Source: Amycolatopsis nivea
Lineage (GTDB): Bacteria > Actinomycetota > Actinomycetes > Mycobacteriales > Pseudonocardiaceae
Reading direction: 5' to 3'
Assembly: GCF_004522235.1 (NCBI RefSeq)
Contig: NZ_SDLT01000027.1
Location: forward strand, 1-64,000
DNA length: 64,000 nucleotides
Below are positions 43,303-51,692 of the stretch, piece after piece. A program made the position numbers and the translations under genes. The notes under the pieces are model-generated. The model ran no database searches, was not told the DNA's origin, and worked only from the letters and a program-made list of their open reading frames with translations. How positions within the stretch are numbered: the stretch's first letter is position 1; each line of letters begins with the position of its first letter.

Positions 43303-44493
43303 TCAGTTTAGGCCCGGCTCCCCCGCCCTGGTCACGGCGCCCGCGGACAGCAGCGTAGCTCCCGCGAGACCGCCCCAGAGCGCGCCAGGCCCGAGCGGAG
43401 CGAGTGCGGTGAGCACTGCCGGGGAGACCGCGAGTCCGATGCCGGTCGACAGTTCGAAGCGGGCGGCCGCCTGGCCGAGCAGGCGTGCGGGCGCGAGGGC
43501 CAGGACGAAGGCGGTGGCGCTGCCTGCGTAGATGATCTCGCCGATGGTGCAGACCACCGAGACCGCGGCGATCGCCGGTGCCGCCCAGCCGGATCCGAGC
43601 AGGGTCGCGGCGAGGAAACCGAGGTAGGACACAGTCAGCACGATTCCGCCAGTCGCTAGTGCGGTTCGCCGGGAGATCCGCGAGAGCAGGACGGTGACCG
43701 GCACTTGCAGGGCGACCACGAGCACTGTGTTGGCCACGAAGATCGCCGCCGACCACACGGGGGACGCGTGCAGGTACGCGGTCAGCACCAGCGGCAACGC
43801 GATCTCCGGGACGTTGAGGCAGAACGCGTAGACGACGTTCGCGCCCAGCAGCGCGCCCATCCGCGGCGCACGCTCGAGGGTCGGCTCCGCCGTGACGGCC
43901 GGGGCGCGCAGGCGCACTGACCAAGCCAAGCCTGCGGCGACCAGGTACGCGATTCCGGTGCCGATCGCCATGGTGCGCAACGCATCCGAGCCGCCTGTCA
44001 GGCAAGCAGTCGCGAGCAACGCGCCGATGCCGAGCGCTGCGTTGCGGAGGGAACGGCCGGCGGCGAGGGCGGCGTCGCGTTCCCGGCCGGTGGCGAGCGT
44101 CGCGACGAGCGCGGCATGTGCCGCTGGCCAAGCCTGGTTGCCCGCGGAGAGAAGGATCGCCGCGCCGACGAACGGCCACATCTCCCCCGTCGGCGCGGCC
44201 AGCAGCATCGCGACGCCGAGTGCGCGCACCAGCATCGAAGCGGCCACCACGGTGGTGCGCGCACCTCGATCGAGCCATCGCCCCACGAACGGCATGCAGC
44301 CGAGGCCGACGAGCACGCCTGCGGTCATGGCCGCGCCGGTCGCGGGCGCGGACAAGCCCAGCACGGTCACGCCGTAGATCAGGAGAAACGGGCGCAACAG
44401 GCCGGTGCCGAGCGCGTCGACGGCCATCGCGGCCGCGTAGCGCGGGCCGCCGGACACGCGGATCAGCGCGCTCGGCCGGATCTTGGTGGTCAT
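43303..44493 (-). CDS. MFS transporter
   Basis: The 396-aa protein has about 12 helices, with PFVGRWLDRGARTTVVAASML matching the motif between helices 2 and 3. It is probably an exporter of small molecules. ATG at 44493 was preferred (GAGCG upstream); a TTG 20 codons earlier lacks a ribosome site. It is divergent from an ArsR-type regulator with about 100 bp between, so that regulator likely controls it. Confidence 0.87.
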   Translation of the reverse strand: MTTKIRPSALIRVSGGPRYAAAMAVDALGTGLLRPFLLIYGVTVLGLSAPATGAAMTAGVLVGLGCMPFVGRWLDRGARTTVVAASMLVRALGVAMLLAAPTGEMWPFVGAAILLSAGNQAWPAAHAALVATLATGRERDAALAAGRSLRNAALGIGALLATACLTGGSDALRTMAIGTGIAYLVAAGLAWSVRLRAPAVTAEPTLERAPRMGALLGANVVYAFCLNVPEIALPLVLTAYLHASPVWSAAIFVANTVLVVALQVPVTVLLSRISRRTALATGGIVLTVSYLGFLAATLLGSGWAAPAIAAVSVVCTIGEIIYAGSATAFVLALAPARLLGQAAARFELSTGIGLAVSPAVLTALAPLGPGALWGGLAGATLLSAGAVTRAGEPGLN

Positions 44494-44594
44494 GGCGCTC
44501 GACAGTGCCGCGCGGGCCTGGGGCGGAGCACGCCGATTCGCAGTTTCCGTCAACCGGCGAAGTCCCGGACCGCTCGATCGGCGATGCTGGTGCG

Positions 44595-45662
44595 GTGCCG
44601 TTGAGGATCGACATCGCCGGACTGCCGGCCGAGCAGGTGCGGTTCGCCGCGTCGCCGCTCGCGGAGCTGACCGCGATGCTGCACGTGCTCGCCGAACCGG
44701 GCCATCATCCGCGGTTCGCCGCGTGGGCGGGCGAAGTCTGGGCCGGGCTGCGGCCTGAACTGGCCGAACGCGTGCGAGAGGCGGATTCCCTGTGGCGGTC
44801 CTCGCAAGCCGACTTCCTGTTGCCCGGACGTCCGCGCCCTGCTCTCGCCGAGGAATTGGCTGACGTCGACGCGATCGACGACGAAACCTATGCGACCGCG
44901 GCGCTCGTCTCGACCTGCGGCAGCACCCGGATCGCGACCCGTTCTCCGCTCACCGACCCGGCATCGCGCGAACGCGCCCTCGACCTCGCCCAAGCGCGCG
45001 GCCCTCGCCAGGAAGCGTTCGCCGAAAGCCTGCTGACCGATCCCGCGGCCACGCGCGCCCGGATCCGCGACACCCTCGAGCAATGCGCCGAAGCGTTCTT
45101 CGACAGTGCTTGGGCCGGGCTGGAACCACAGCTCTCCGCCGACCTTCGGCGCAAACAGGATCTGTTGCGACACAAGGGAATCCGTGCGGCGCTCGATGCG
45201 GTGTCCAGTGCGGTCGCCTTGTCGGAAGACGGCTGCCGCATCGTCGTGGACAAGCTGCAGGACAAGGCGACCGCCGCCCGGGAAAGCGTCACCTTCATCC
45301 CCAGCGTGTTCGGCAGTCCGCACCTGGTCGTGGTGCACGCGGCGGGCTGGCGGCCGGTGGTGCAGTATCCGGTCGCCGACGCCGCGCTGGTGCCGCTGGA
45401 AACGGTTGAACTGCGACTCGACGCGCTTGCGCATCCGGTGCGGCTGCGGCTGGTCCGGACACTCGCGCGCAGCCCGCACACGACCAGCGAACTGGCGCAT
45501 AGCTGGGATCTCTCCGCGCCGGAGGTGTCCCGGCATCTCGCGGTCCTGCGCCGGGCGGGCCTGCTCACCGCGAAGAGACAAGGCCGGTACGTGCGCTATT
45601 CGCTCGACTTGCCGCAACTGTCCTCGCTCGGGACCGATCTGCTGGCCGCCGTGCTGCGCTGA
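44595..45662 (+). CDS. ArsR-type regulator with N-terminal DUF5937-like domain
   Basis: The 355-aa protein has an N-terminal region of about 250 residues starting LRIDIAGLPAEQVRFAASPL and a C-terminal winged helix: LDALAHPVRLRLVRTLARSP, then TTSELAHSWDLSAPEVSRHL, then RAGLLTAKRQGRYVRYSL. No metal-binding CxC motif is present, so the ligand is probably organic. GTG start. It faces the MFS gene and meets the TetR gene tail to tail with one base between stops. Confidence 0.87.
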   Translation: MPLRIDIAGLPAEQVRFAASPLAELTAMLHVLAEPGHHPRFAAWAGEVWAGLRPELAERVREADSLWRSSQADFLLPGRPRPALAEELADVDAIDDETYATAALVSTCGSTRIATRSPLTDPASRERALDLAQARGPRQEAFAESLLTDPAATRARIRDTLEQCAEAFFDSAWAGLEPQLSADLRRKQDLLRHKGIRAALDAVSSAVALSEDGCRIVVDKLQDKATAARESVTFIPSVFGSPHLVVVHAAGWRPVVQYPVADAALVPLETVELRLDALAHPVRLRLVRTLARSPHTTSELAHSWDLSAPEVSRHLAVLRRAGLLTAKRQGRYVRYSLDLPQLSSLGTDLLAAVLR

Positions 45663-45663
45663 C

Positions 45664-46233
45664 TCAGGTGCGGAGGCCGTCGAAGAGGATTGCGATCGTG
45701 CGGTCCCGCAGCGCGCGGTCGGACCCGACGTGCTCGGCGGCCTTCGCGGTGCCGATGATCACCGGGATCAGTTCGGTGGTGGTGACGTCGCGCCGCACCG
45801 CGCCGCTGTCCTGGGCGCGGCGCAGGAGCACGCCGAGGGATTCGCGCAGCCGCTCCCCGATCACCGAACCCGTGCTGGGGACGCACACGCCGGCCGAGCT
45901 GAGCGCTTCGAAGTAGGCGTTTTTGGCGCTGGACATCTCGATCCAGCTGGTGAGGAAGGTGAAAAACGCGGCTCCGGCGTCCTCGGCGTTCTGCGCGACG
46001 ACCGCGTCGGCCTCGTCGACGAACCGGTGCAGCCGCGCGTAGAGCACGGCTTCCAGGAGCGCTTCTTTCGTGGGGAAGTGCCGGAACACCGTGCCGATGC
46101 CGACGCCGGCCTCGCGCGCGACCTCTTCGGTCGGCGCACCGGTGCCCTTGGCCGCGAAGACCGTCTCGGCGGCTTCGAGCACCTTGGCGCGGTTTCGCCG
46201 CGCGTCGGCGCGCAGCGGTTTGTCCTCCGTCAC
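45664..46233 (-). CDS. TetR-family regulator
   Basis: The 189-aa repressor-type protein has a helix-turn-helix at about 28-50 (GAPTEEVAREAGVGIGTVFRHF, tail PTKEALLEAV) and a ligand domain after it. GTG start has no visible Shine-Dalgarno, so a leaderless mRNA is possible. It is divergent from the MHS symporter, and a perfect palindrome in between is its probable operator. Confidence 0.9.
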   Translation of the reverse strand: MTEDKPLRADARRNRAKVLEAAETVFAAKGTGAPTEEVAREAGVGIGTVFRHFPTKEALLEAVLYARLHRFVDEADAVVAQNAEDAGAAFFTFLTSWIEMSSAKNAYFEALSSAGVCVPSTGSVIGERLRESLGVLLRRAQDSGAVRRDVTTTELIPVIIGTAKAAEHVGSDRALRDRTIAILFDGLRT

Positions 46234-46358
46234 GGCTGTGATGGTAGTCGCGCGTGCTGGCCGCGCGTCGCCCGATACTGGTCCGTCCGGCGTGCCGCAG
46301 CGGCGGAAACAACCCGTCCGGAGCAGGCGTCAGGAATCGTCAAACCTCTGCCGGTCGT

Positions 46359-46374
46359 TCACACTGTAGTGTGA
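46359..46374. promoter_or_regulatory. Palindromic operator TCACACT-GT-AGTGTGA
   Basis: Perfect 7-bp arms stand 26 bp before the MHS symporter ATG, over the likely -10 region. Size and place fit a TetR-family operator. Confidence 0.65.
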
Positions 46375-46399
46375 CGACCGTCACGAGAGGTGCACGACC

Positions 46400-47743
46400 A
46401 TGACTCTAGGCGACAACGAGGTCACCCAGTCAGTCCAAGCGTCGACCGGCGACCGGCGGGTGCAGGTACGCCGGGCGGCCCTGGCCGGGTCGATCGGAAC
46501 CACCATCGAGTGGTACGACTTCTTCCTCTACAACACCGCCGCGGCGTTGGTCTTTCCCCATCTGTTCTTCCCCGCGTCGTCGGCCTACGCCGGGGTGATG
46601 CAGTCGTTCGCGACCTACGCGGTCGGTTTCGCGGCCCGCCCGGTCGGCGCGGCGATTTTCGGCCATTGGGGCGACCGGCTCGGCCGCAAGGCGACGCTCA
46701 TCGTGACGCTCCTGCTGATGGGCCTGTCCTCGGCCGTGGTCGGCCTGCTTCCCGGCGCGGCGACCATCGGCGTCGCCGCCCCGTTGATCCTCGTCCTGCT
46801 GCGCCTGGTGCAGGGCATCGCGATCGGCGGCGAGTGGAGCGGTTCGGTGCTGCTGGCCATGGAATGGGGCGACCAGCGACGACGCGGCCTGCTGGCGAGT
46901 TTCGCGCAAGTCGGCGTCCCGGTCGGTCTCGTGCTCGGCACCGGCGGGATGACCCTGCTGTCGGCGACCCTTTCGCCGGAAGCATTTTCCTCGTGGGGCT
47001 GGCGGATCCCGTTCCTGCTGAGCCTGGTGCTGGTGGCGATCGGCCTGGTCATCCGGCTGCGGATTCTGGAAACGCCGATGTTCGCCGCGGCGGTCGCGGC
47101 CAAGCGCACGTCGAAAGCCCCGGTGAAGGACGTGGTCCGGCGCCACTGGCGGGAAATCCTGCTGTCGGCCGGGTTGCGCTTCAGCGAGCAGATGCCGTTC
47201 TACCTGTTCACCAGCTACGTCCTGGTCTACGTCGTGCAGCGACCGGAGTTCAGCAAAACGTTCGTGCTCAACGCGGTCCTGGTCGGGGCCGCGGCGGAAT
47301 TGGTGCTGATCCCGCTGTTTTCCCAGTTCTCCGACCGGATCGGGCGCAAACAGGTGTACCTGACCGGCGCGGTGCTGACCGGAGTGATCGCGTTCCCGTA
47401 CTTCACGGTCCTGACCCACAGCGGGCACGGGATGATCTTCCTCGCCATCATCGTGTCCCTTGTCGCGCACTCGATGCAGTACGGCCCGCAGGCGGCGCTG
47501 ATCGGCGAGAGTTTCCCGACGCATCTGCGCTACGGCGGGGCGGGGCTGGGATATCAGCTGGCGTCGGTGTTCGCGGGCGGTCCCGCGCCGCTGCTGGCGA
47601 CCTGGTTGCTGCACACCACCGGCACGCCGTACTCGATCTCGATCTACATTGTCGCGTCGGTCGTGGTGACCGTGGCGTGCGTGATCGCGCTGCCTGATCG
47701 CTCGAAGGCCAACATCGACGACGTCGGCGTGTACGCGCGCTGA
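46400..47743 (+). CDS. MHS-family (ShiA-like) metabolite:proton symporter
   Basis: The 447-aa, 12-helix transporter has the family start GSIGTTIEWYDFFLYNTAAA. The conserved loop is GHWGDRLGRKATLIVTLLLM, followed by GIAIGGEWSGSVLLAMEW. Members import shikimate, proline/betaine, citrate or alpha-ketoglutarate; the substrate here is not clear. GAGAGG is eight bases before ATG. It ends in a strong bidirectional terminator. Confidence 0.92.
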   Translation: MTLGDNEVTQSVQASTGDRRVQVRRAALAGSIGTTIEWYDFFLYNTAAALVFPHLFFPASSAYAGVMQSFATYAVGFAARPVGAAIFGHWGDRLGRKATLIVTLLLMGLSSAVVGLLPGAATIGVAAPLILVLLRLVQGIAIGGEWSGSVLLAMEWGDQRRRGLLASFAQVGVPVGLVLGTGGMTLLSATLSPEAFSSWGWRIPFLLSLVLVAIGLVIRLRILETPMFAAAVAAKRTSKAPVKDVVRRHWREILLSAGLRFSEQMPFYLFTSYVLVYVVQRPEFSKTFVLNAVLVGAAAELVLIPLFSQFSDRIGRKQVYLTGAVLTGVIAFPYFTVLTHSGHGMIFLAIIVSLVAHSMQYGPQAALIGESFPTHLRYGGAGLGYQLASVFAGGPAPLLATWLLHTTGTPYSISIYIVASVVVTVACVIALPDRSKANIDDVGVYAR

Positions 47744-47749
47744 CGAGAG

Positions 47750-47781
47750 CCGCGTAGTCCGGATGTCACCGGACTACGCGG
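47750..47781. terminator. Bidirectional terminator between convergent genes
   Basis: A perfect 13-bp stem, CCGCGTAGTCCGG and complement, with a 6-base loop lies between the symporter and the DHFR-like gene. The stop codon of the DHFR-like gene is inside the loop. Confidence 0.85.
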
Positions 47782-48338
47782 TAACGGAGGTGGGTGACGC
47801 CGCGGCCTTCGAGCCGCCGCACGGGCTCGAGTTCGACGCGGCCGAGCCCGGTCGGTTCGAACAGCCGCCGTCCCGCGCCCAGCAGCACCGGAATCAGGTG
47901 CAGTTCGATTTCGTCGAGCTGGTCCGCGGCCAGGAGTGCCTGCGCCGCGCCCGCGCCGTGGACCAGCACGGCCCGCTCCCCCGCTTTGTCGCGGGCTTCG
48001 TCGGCGCACGCGTTGACGTCGGTGTAGAACTTCGCGCTGCCCGGCGGCGCGTCGCCCGGGTCGACATGGTGGGTGAGCACGTGGATCGGGACGCCGTCGT
48101 GGTGGTCGCCGTGCCACCGGTTGGCCAGCTCGAACGTGCGGCGTCCGGAGATCACCGCGCCGGTCGCGGATGCCTCGGCGTACACCTGCCCGTTGATCCC
48201 CTCCTCCGCCCGGTCGTCGAGCCAGTCGAACAGCCGGAATCCGTCGCGGCCGAGCTCCTGGCCGGGCCGGTCGTCCGGGCCGGCGATGTATCCGTCGACG
48301 GACACGGACATGTACAGCCGCACTGGGGTTCTGCTCAT
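47766..48338 (-). CDS. Dihydrofolate reductase-family protein (RibD C-terminal type)
   Basis: The 190-aa protein begins VRLYMSVSVDGYIAGPDDRP and has GAVISGRRTFELANRW, with LVHGAGAAQALLAADQLDEI and LIPVLLGAGRRLF later. These are NADPH-binding reductase features of the RibD C-terminal family. It is not the essential FolA. AAGGAG precedes ATG, which overlaps the stop of the VOC gene by 4 bp. Confidence 0.9.
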   Translation of the reverse strand: MSRTPVRLYMSVSVDGYIAGPDDRPGQELGRDGFRLFDWLDDRAEEGINGQVYAEASATGAVISGRRTFELANRWHGDHHDGVPIHVLTHHVDPGDAPPGSAKFYTDVNACADEARDKAGERAVLVHGAGAAQALLAADQLDEIELHLIPVLLGAGRRLFEPTGLGRVELEPVRRLEGRGVTHLRYRVVR

Positions 48339-48571
48339 TTCCCGATCTCCTTTTCGAGGAAGTCGACGATGGTCATGCCGTCGGCGTGGTGAGCGGGCCA
48401 CTGGACGAGTTCGATCCGGCGGGCGGCCAGCGCGGCGAGCGTGTCGGCCCTCGACTTGACCTGCACGACCAGGTGGCTCACGCCGGTGCCCGTCTCGTAG
48501 CCGATCGCCGGGTAGAACGCCAGCGACCGATCGAGGTCGGTCACCCGCAGTCCGAGGTGCAATGTCCGCAT
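48335..48571 (-). CDS. VOC (glyoxalase-fold) protein with internal deletions
   Basis: The 78-aa product reads like a longer VOC protein with pieces removed. It starts with the family N terminus LHLGLRVTDLDRSLAFYPAI and jumps after GYET to GTGVSHLVVQVKS. After LAALAARR it joins directly to IELVQWPAHHADGM. Typical relatives are about 130-150 aa with metal ligands in the missing segments. The frame stays open and GGAGG is present, so it may still be translated, but enzyme activity is unlikely. Confidence 0.75.
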   Translation of the reverse strand: MRTLHLGLRVTDLDRSLAFYPAIGYETGTGVSHLVVQVKSRADTLAALAARRIELVQWPAHHADGMTIVDFLEKEIGK

Positions 48572-48686
48572 TCCGGTGCCTCCGTCGCGCCTGGCCTTGC
48601 GGTGCGCCGCTTTCACCAGTGCGTCGAACGCGCGGTGCCGGATTCGACAACCCAGGGGCGAGATTCTTTTTCGGCGGCAGGCACAG

Positions 48687-48726
48687 AAAAAGGGGCTGCC
48701 ACCCCGAAAATCGGAGTGGCAGCCCC
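48687..48726 (-). terminator. Rho-independent terminator of the SPFH gene
   Basis: The 11-bp stem GGGGCTGCCAC with its complement holds a nested CCGA/TCGG pair and is followed leftward by TTTTT. It begins 15 bp after the SPFH stop. Confidence 0.9.
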
Positions 48727-48740
48727 TGTGCGTGACGCGA

Positions 48741-50153
48741 TCAGCGCTGCGGCGGCGGTCCGCCCTGCGGTCCGCCGAACGGGCCTTGCTGCGGGAACGG
48801 TCCGCTGCCCGGTCCGGGGCCCTGCGGTCCGCCGAACTGCTGCGGCGGCGGGCCCTGGTACGGCCCGCCCGGCGGCGGCCCGGCCGGGGGCTGCGGCTGC
48901 GGCAGCGACTGCTGCTGCTGAGCAGGCGGCGGCGCACTCGGCTGCGGGCGCTCCGGCGGTGCGGGCGGCTCTTCCTCCTGCACCGGCTCGGGAGCCTCCC
49001 GCTTCGCCGGAGCCCCGCCGATCGCCCGGCGCTCCGTCGACGCGCCCAGCGGTCCGTCGACTTCCTTGCGCGCCACCGCTTCCGCGGCGGCGACCGCCTC
49101 GGCGACCTTCGGGTCGCTGCTGGTGTCGAACCAGCCGGCGACCTCGTCGTCGTCGAGGTCCGGCTTGGCGGGCGTGTCGTCCTTGGGCGGTTCGTACCGG
49201 AACACGCCGTCGTCGCCCGGGGCGCCGAGCGCGCGGGCGAAGCCTTCGAGGGCCTTGCCGTAGTCGCTCGGGATCATCCAGACCTTGTTCGCGTCGCCCT
49301 GCGCCATCTGCGGCAGGGTCTGCAGGTACTGGTAGGCAAGGACTTCCGGCGTCGGGCGGCCGGCCTTGATCGCGGCGAACACCTTCTCGATCGCCTTCGC
49401 CTGGCCCTGTGCCTGGAGGTAGCGGGCGGCTCGTTCACCCTGCGCGCGCAGGATCCGCGACTGCCGTTCCGCCTCGGCGGCGAGGATCGCGGCCTGCTTC
49501 TGGCCTTCCGCGGCGAGGATCTGGCTCTGCTTCTGGCCTTCGGCCGTCTTGATCGACGATTCCCGCTGGCCTTCGGCGGTGAGGATCATCGCGCGCTTCT
49601 CCCGGTCGGCGCGCATCTGCTTCTCCATCGAGTCCTGGATGGAGGCGGGCGGCTCGATCGCCTTCAGCTCGACGCGGGCGACGCGGATGCCCCAGCGGCC
49701 GGTGGCCTCGTCGAGCACGCCGCGCAGCTGCGTGTTGATCGAGTCGCGGGAGGTCAGCGTCTCCTCCAGGCTCATGCCGCCGACCACGTTGCGGAGCGTG
49801 GTGGTGGTGAGCTGCTCGACGCCGATGATGTAGTTCGAGATCTCGTAGACGGCCGCGCGCGAGTCGGTGACCTGGAAGTACACGACGGTGTCGATGTTCA
49901 CCGTCAGGTTGTCCTCGGTGATCACCGGCTGCGGCGGGAACGACACGACCTGCTCGCGCAGGTCGATCCGCGCGCGCACCTTGTCCAGGAACGGGACGAG
50001 GAAGGTCAGGCCGGGCGAAGCGACCGTGCGGAACCGGCCGAGCCGCTCGATCACCGCCGACTGGGCCTGTGGCACCACCATGATCGCCTTGACCACCGTG
50101 ATGATGACGAACAGAGCCAGCAGTGCGACCACGACGATCGCTATTGTCGACAA
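48741..50153 (-). CDS. SPFH/band-7 protein (slipin/QmcA-like)
   Basis: The 470-aa protein has an N-terminal membrane helix (residues 4-25) and an SPFH domain from QSAVIERLGRFRTVASPGLT. A coiled Ala/Glu/Gln-rich stretch repeats AEGQKQ units at about 200-245, and the tail of roughly 70 residues is Pro/Gln/Gly-rich. Such proteins form membrane microdomain scaffolds. TTG start with AAGGGG. It lies 44 bp after the NfeD-like gene, its usual partner. Confidence 0.9.
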   Translation of the reverse strand: MSTIAIVVVALLALFVIITVVKAIMVVPQAQSAVIERLGRFRTVASPGLTFLVPFLDKVRARIDLREQVVSFPPQPVITEDNLTVNIDTVVYFQVTDSRAAVYEISNYIIGVEQLTTTTLRNVVGGMSLEETLTSRDSINTQLRGVLDEATGRWGIRVARVELKAIEPPASIQDSMEKQMRADREKRAMILTAEGQRESSIKTAEGQKQSQILAAEGQKQAAILAAEAERQSRILRAQGERAARYLQAQGQAKAIEKVFAAIKAGRPTPEVLAYQYLQTLPQMAQGDANKVWMIPSDYGKALEGFARALGAPGDDGVFRYEPPKDDTPAKPDLDDDEVAGWFDTSSDPKVAEAVAAAEAVARKEVDGPLGASTERRAIGGAPAKREAPEPVQEEEPPAPPERPQPSAPPPAQQQQSLPQPQPPAGPPPGGPYQGPPPQQFGGPQGPGPGSGPFPQQGPFGGPQGGPPPQR

Positions 50154-50197
50154 GAGCGTTTCCCCTTACCTAGTACCGTTTTTCCTCGGACGGAACC

Positions 50198-50632
50198 TCA
50201 CGAGACGATGTCCACCACGGCCGTGGCGCCGGAGATCTCGACGACCGTGACGCTGGTGCCCGGAGCGATCGGCGGCTGCGATTCGTGCACGGCGCGCGCC
50301 GACCACACCTCGCCGCCGATTTTCACCTGGCCAGCATCGTAGTCCACAGTGGACACCACGACGGCCCGGGCTCCGACCAGCGCGTCGATGCCGGTGGGGA
50401 TGGCCGACCCGGCCAGGAAGCGGCGTTTGAGCGCCGGGCGGGCGAGCGCGAGCAGCCCGACCGAGCTGACCGCGAAGACGGCGACGTCGATGTAGATGTT
50501 GCCGGTCAGCGCCTCCGAGCCGGCTCCGAGCAGCGCGCCGACGCCGAGCATGATCAGCACGAAGTCCCCGGAGATCACCTCCGCGATCATCAGGACGATG
50601 CCGATGATCAGCCAGATCAGAGCCGCTGCCAT
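50198..50632 (-). CDS. NfeD-like membrane protein
   Basis: The 144-aa protein has two to three helices in residues 1-65 (ALIWLIIGIVLMIAEVISGD) and a C-terminal OB-like beta domain from DALVGARAVVVSTVDY to VTVVEISGATAVV. NfeD proteins pair with SPFH proteins, as here, to organise membrane domains. There is no ClpP-like protease part, so it is the short form. Confidence 0.9.
   Translation of the reverse strand: MAAALIWLIIGIVLMIAEVISGDFVLIMLGVGALLGAGSEALTGNIYIDVAVFAVSSVGLLALARPALKRRFLAGSAIPTGIDALVGARAVVVSTVDYDAGQVKIGGEVWSARAVHESQPPIAPGTSVTVVEISGATAVVDIVS
50342..50354. repeat. Palindrome GTCCACAGTGGAC inside the NfeD-like gene
   Basis: Exact copy of the recurrent 13-bp palindrome, encoding VSTVDY in the OB-like domain. 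Confidence 0.6.
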
Positions 50633-50724
50633 GCCCTCATGCTCTCAGATCGCGTCGTTTCGCACCGGGCAAACTACTCGACGTGACCGACGCGTGACCT
50701 TGGATTTTTCCGACATACCGGACA

Positions 50725-51531
50725 CTACGGAGCGTCGCCACCCGGTTCGGTCACGAAGTCGATGAGCCGTTCCACCGCGCCGATCAGCGGCGTTTCGAGA
50801 TCGCGGAAGCTGCGCACCCCGGCGAGCACACGCTGCCATCCCTCGTACGGTTCGCCCCAGCCGAGCGCGTCGCAGATGCCGGTCTTCCACTCGACGCCGC
50901 GCGGGATCTCCGGCCAGGCGCGGATGCCGACCGACGCGGGTTTCACCGCCTGCCAGACGTCGATGTACGGGTGGCCGGTGACCAGCACCTGCTCGTCGCG
51001 GATCTGCCCGACCAGCCGGGATTCCTTGCTGCCCGCGACGAGATGGTCGACCAGCACGCCGAGCCTGCGGCCGGGTCCGGTGCCGAATTCGGCGATCCGG
51101 TCGGCCAGCACGTCGACGCCGTCGAGCGGTTCCACGACGACGCCTTCGACGCGCAGGTCGTGTCCCCAGACGCGTTCGACCAGTTCGGCGTCGTGCTTGC
51201 CCTCGACCCAGATCCGGGAGTCGCGCGCGACCCGGGCCTGCAGCCCCTGCACGCGGACCGAACCGGACGCGGACACCTGCCGCGCGGGGGCGGCGGTCTT
51301 CTTGACCGGCACGAGCGTGACCGGTTTGCCTTCCAGCAGGAACGCGGCGGGCGCGAGCGGGAACACCCGGTGGCGGCCCTTGGCGTCCTCGAGGACGACG
51401 TTGCCGTATTCGATCTTCACCACCGCGCCGCAGTACCCGCTGGCCGGGTCTTCGACCACGAGCCCTGGTTCGGCCGGGACCTCCGGCACTTTCCGCTTGC
51501 GGGGGCCGGACAGCACGTCGTGATAGCGCAC
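50725..51531 (-). CDS. DUF3097 protein
   Basis: The 268-aa soluble actinobacterial protein shows EPGLVVEDPASGYCGAVVKI, DSRIWVEGKHDAELVERVWG, LGVLVDHLVAGSKESRLVGQ and LVTGHPYIDVWQAVKP. The WVEGKHDAEL and LVDH blocks resemble the acidic Toprim-like active site of nucleic-acid enzymes, so a DNA/RNA role is possible. The start is uncertain: GTG at 51531 was chosen; a GTG at 51576 would add 15 residues. Neither has a clear ribosome site. Confidence 0.82.
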   Translation of the reverse strand: MRYHDVLSGPRKRKVPEVPAEPGLVVEDPASGYCGAVVKIEYGNVVLEDAKGRHRVFPLAPAAFLLEGKPVTLVPVKKTAAPARQVSASGSVRVQGLQARVARDSRIWVEGKHDAELVERVWGHDLRVEGVVVEPLDGVDVLADRIAEFGTGPGRRLGVLVDHLVAGSKESRLVGQIRDEQVLVTGHPYIDVWQAVKPASVGIRAWPEIPRGVEWKTGICDALGWGEPYEGWQRVLAGVRSFRDLETPLIGAVERLIDFVTEPGGDAP

Positions 51532-51604
51532 GGTCGGGCACGTTATCGGCGCAGCGCCGGGGCGTCCCGCCGCCACGCCGGGGACGGGCGGCCGATGCGC
51601 CGGC

Positions 51605-51635
51605 TTGACGTGGAGCGCGGTCCAGCTCCTAGCGT
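51605..51635 (+). promoter_or_regulatory. MerR-type promoter with 19-bp spacer
   Basis: TTGACG and TAGCGT are separated by 19 bases. The spacer contains the inverted repeat GGAGC-N8-GCTCC. This over-long spacer with dyad is the hallmark of promoters untwisted by MerR-family activators. It is 57 bp before the aldo-keto reductase ATG. No merR gene is in the window. Confidence 0.75.
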
Positions 51636-51692
51636 CGGTGGCGTCAGCCGTCGAGGTGCCGCCCGGGTCCGCCGGGCAGGAGGAGCAACCGC

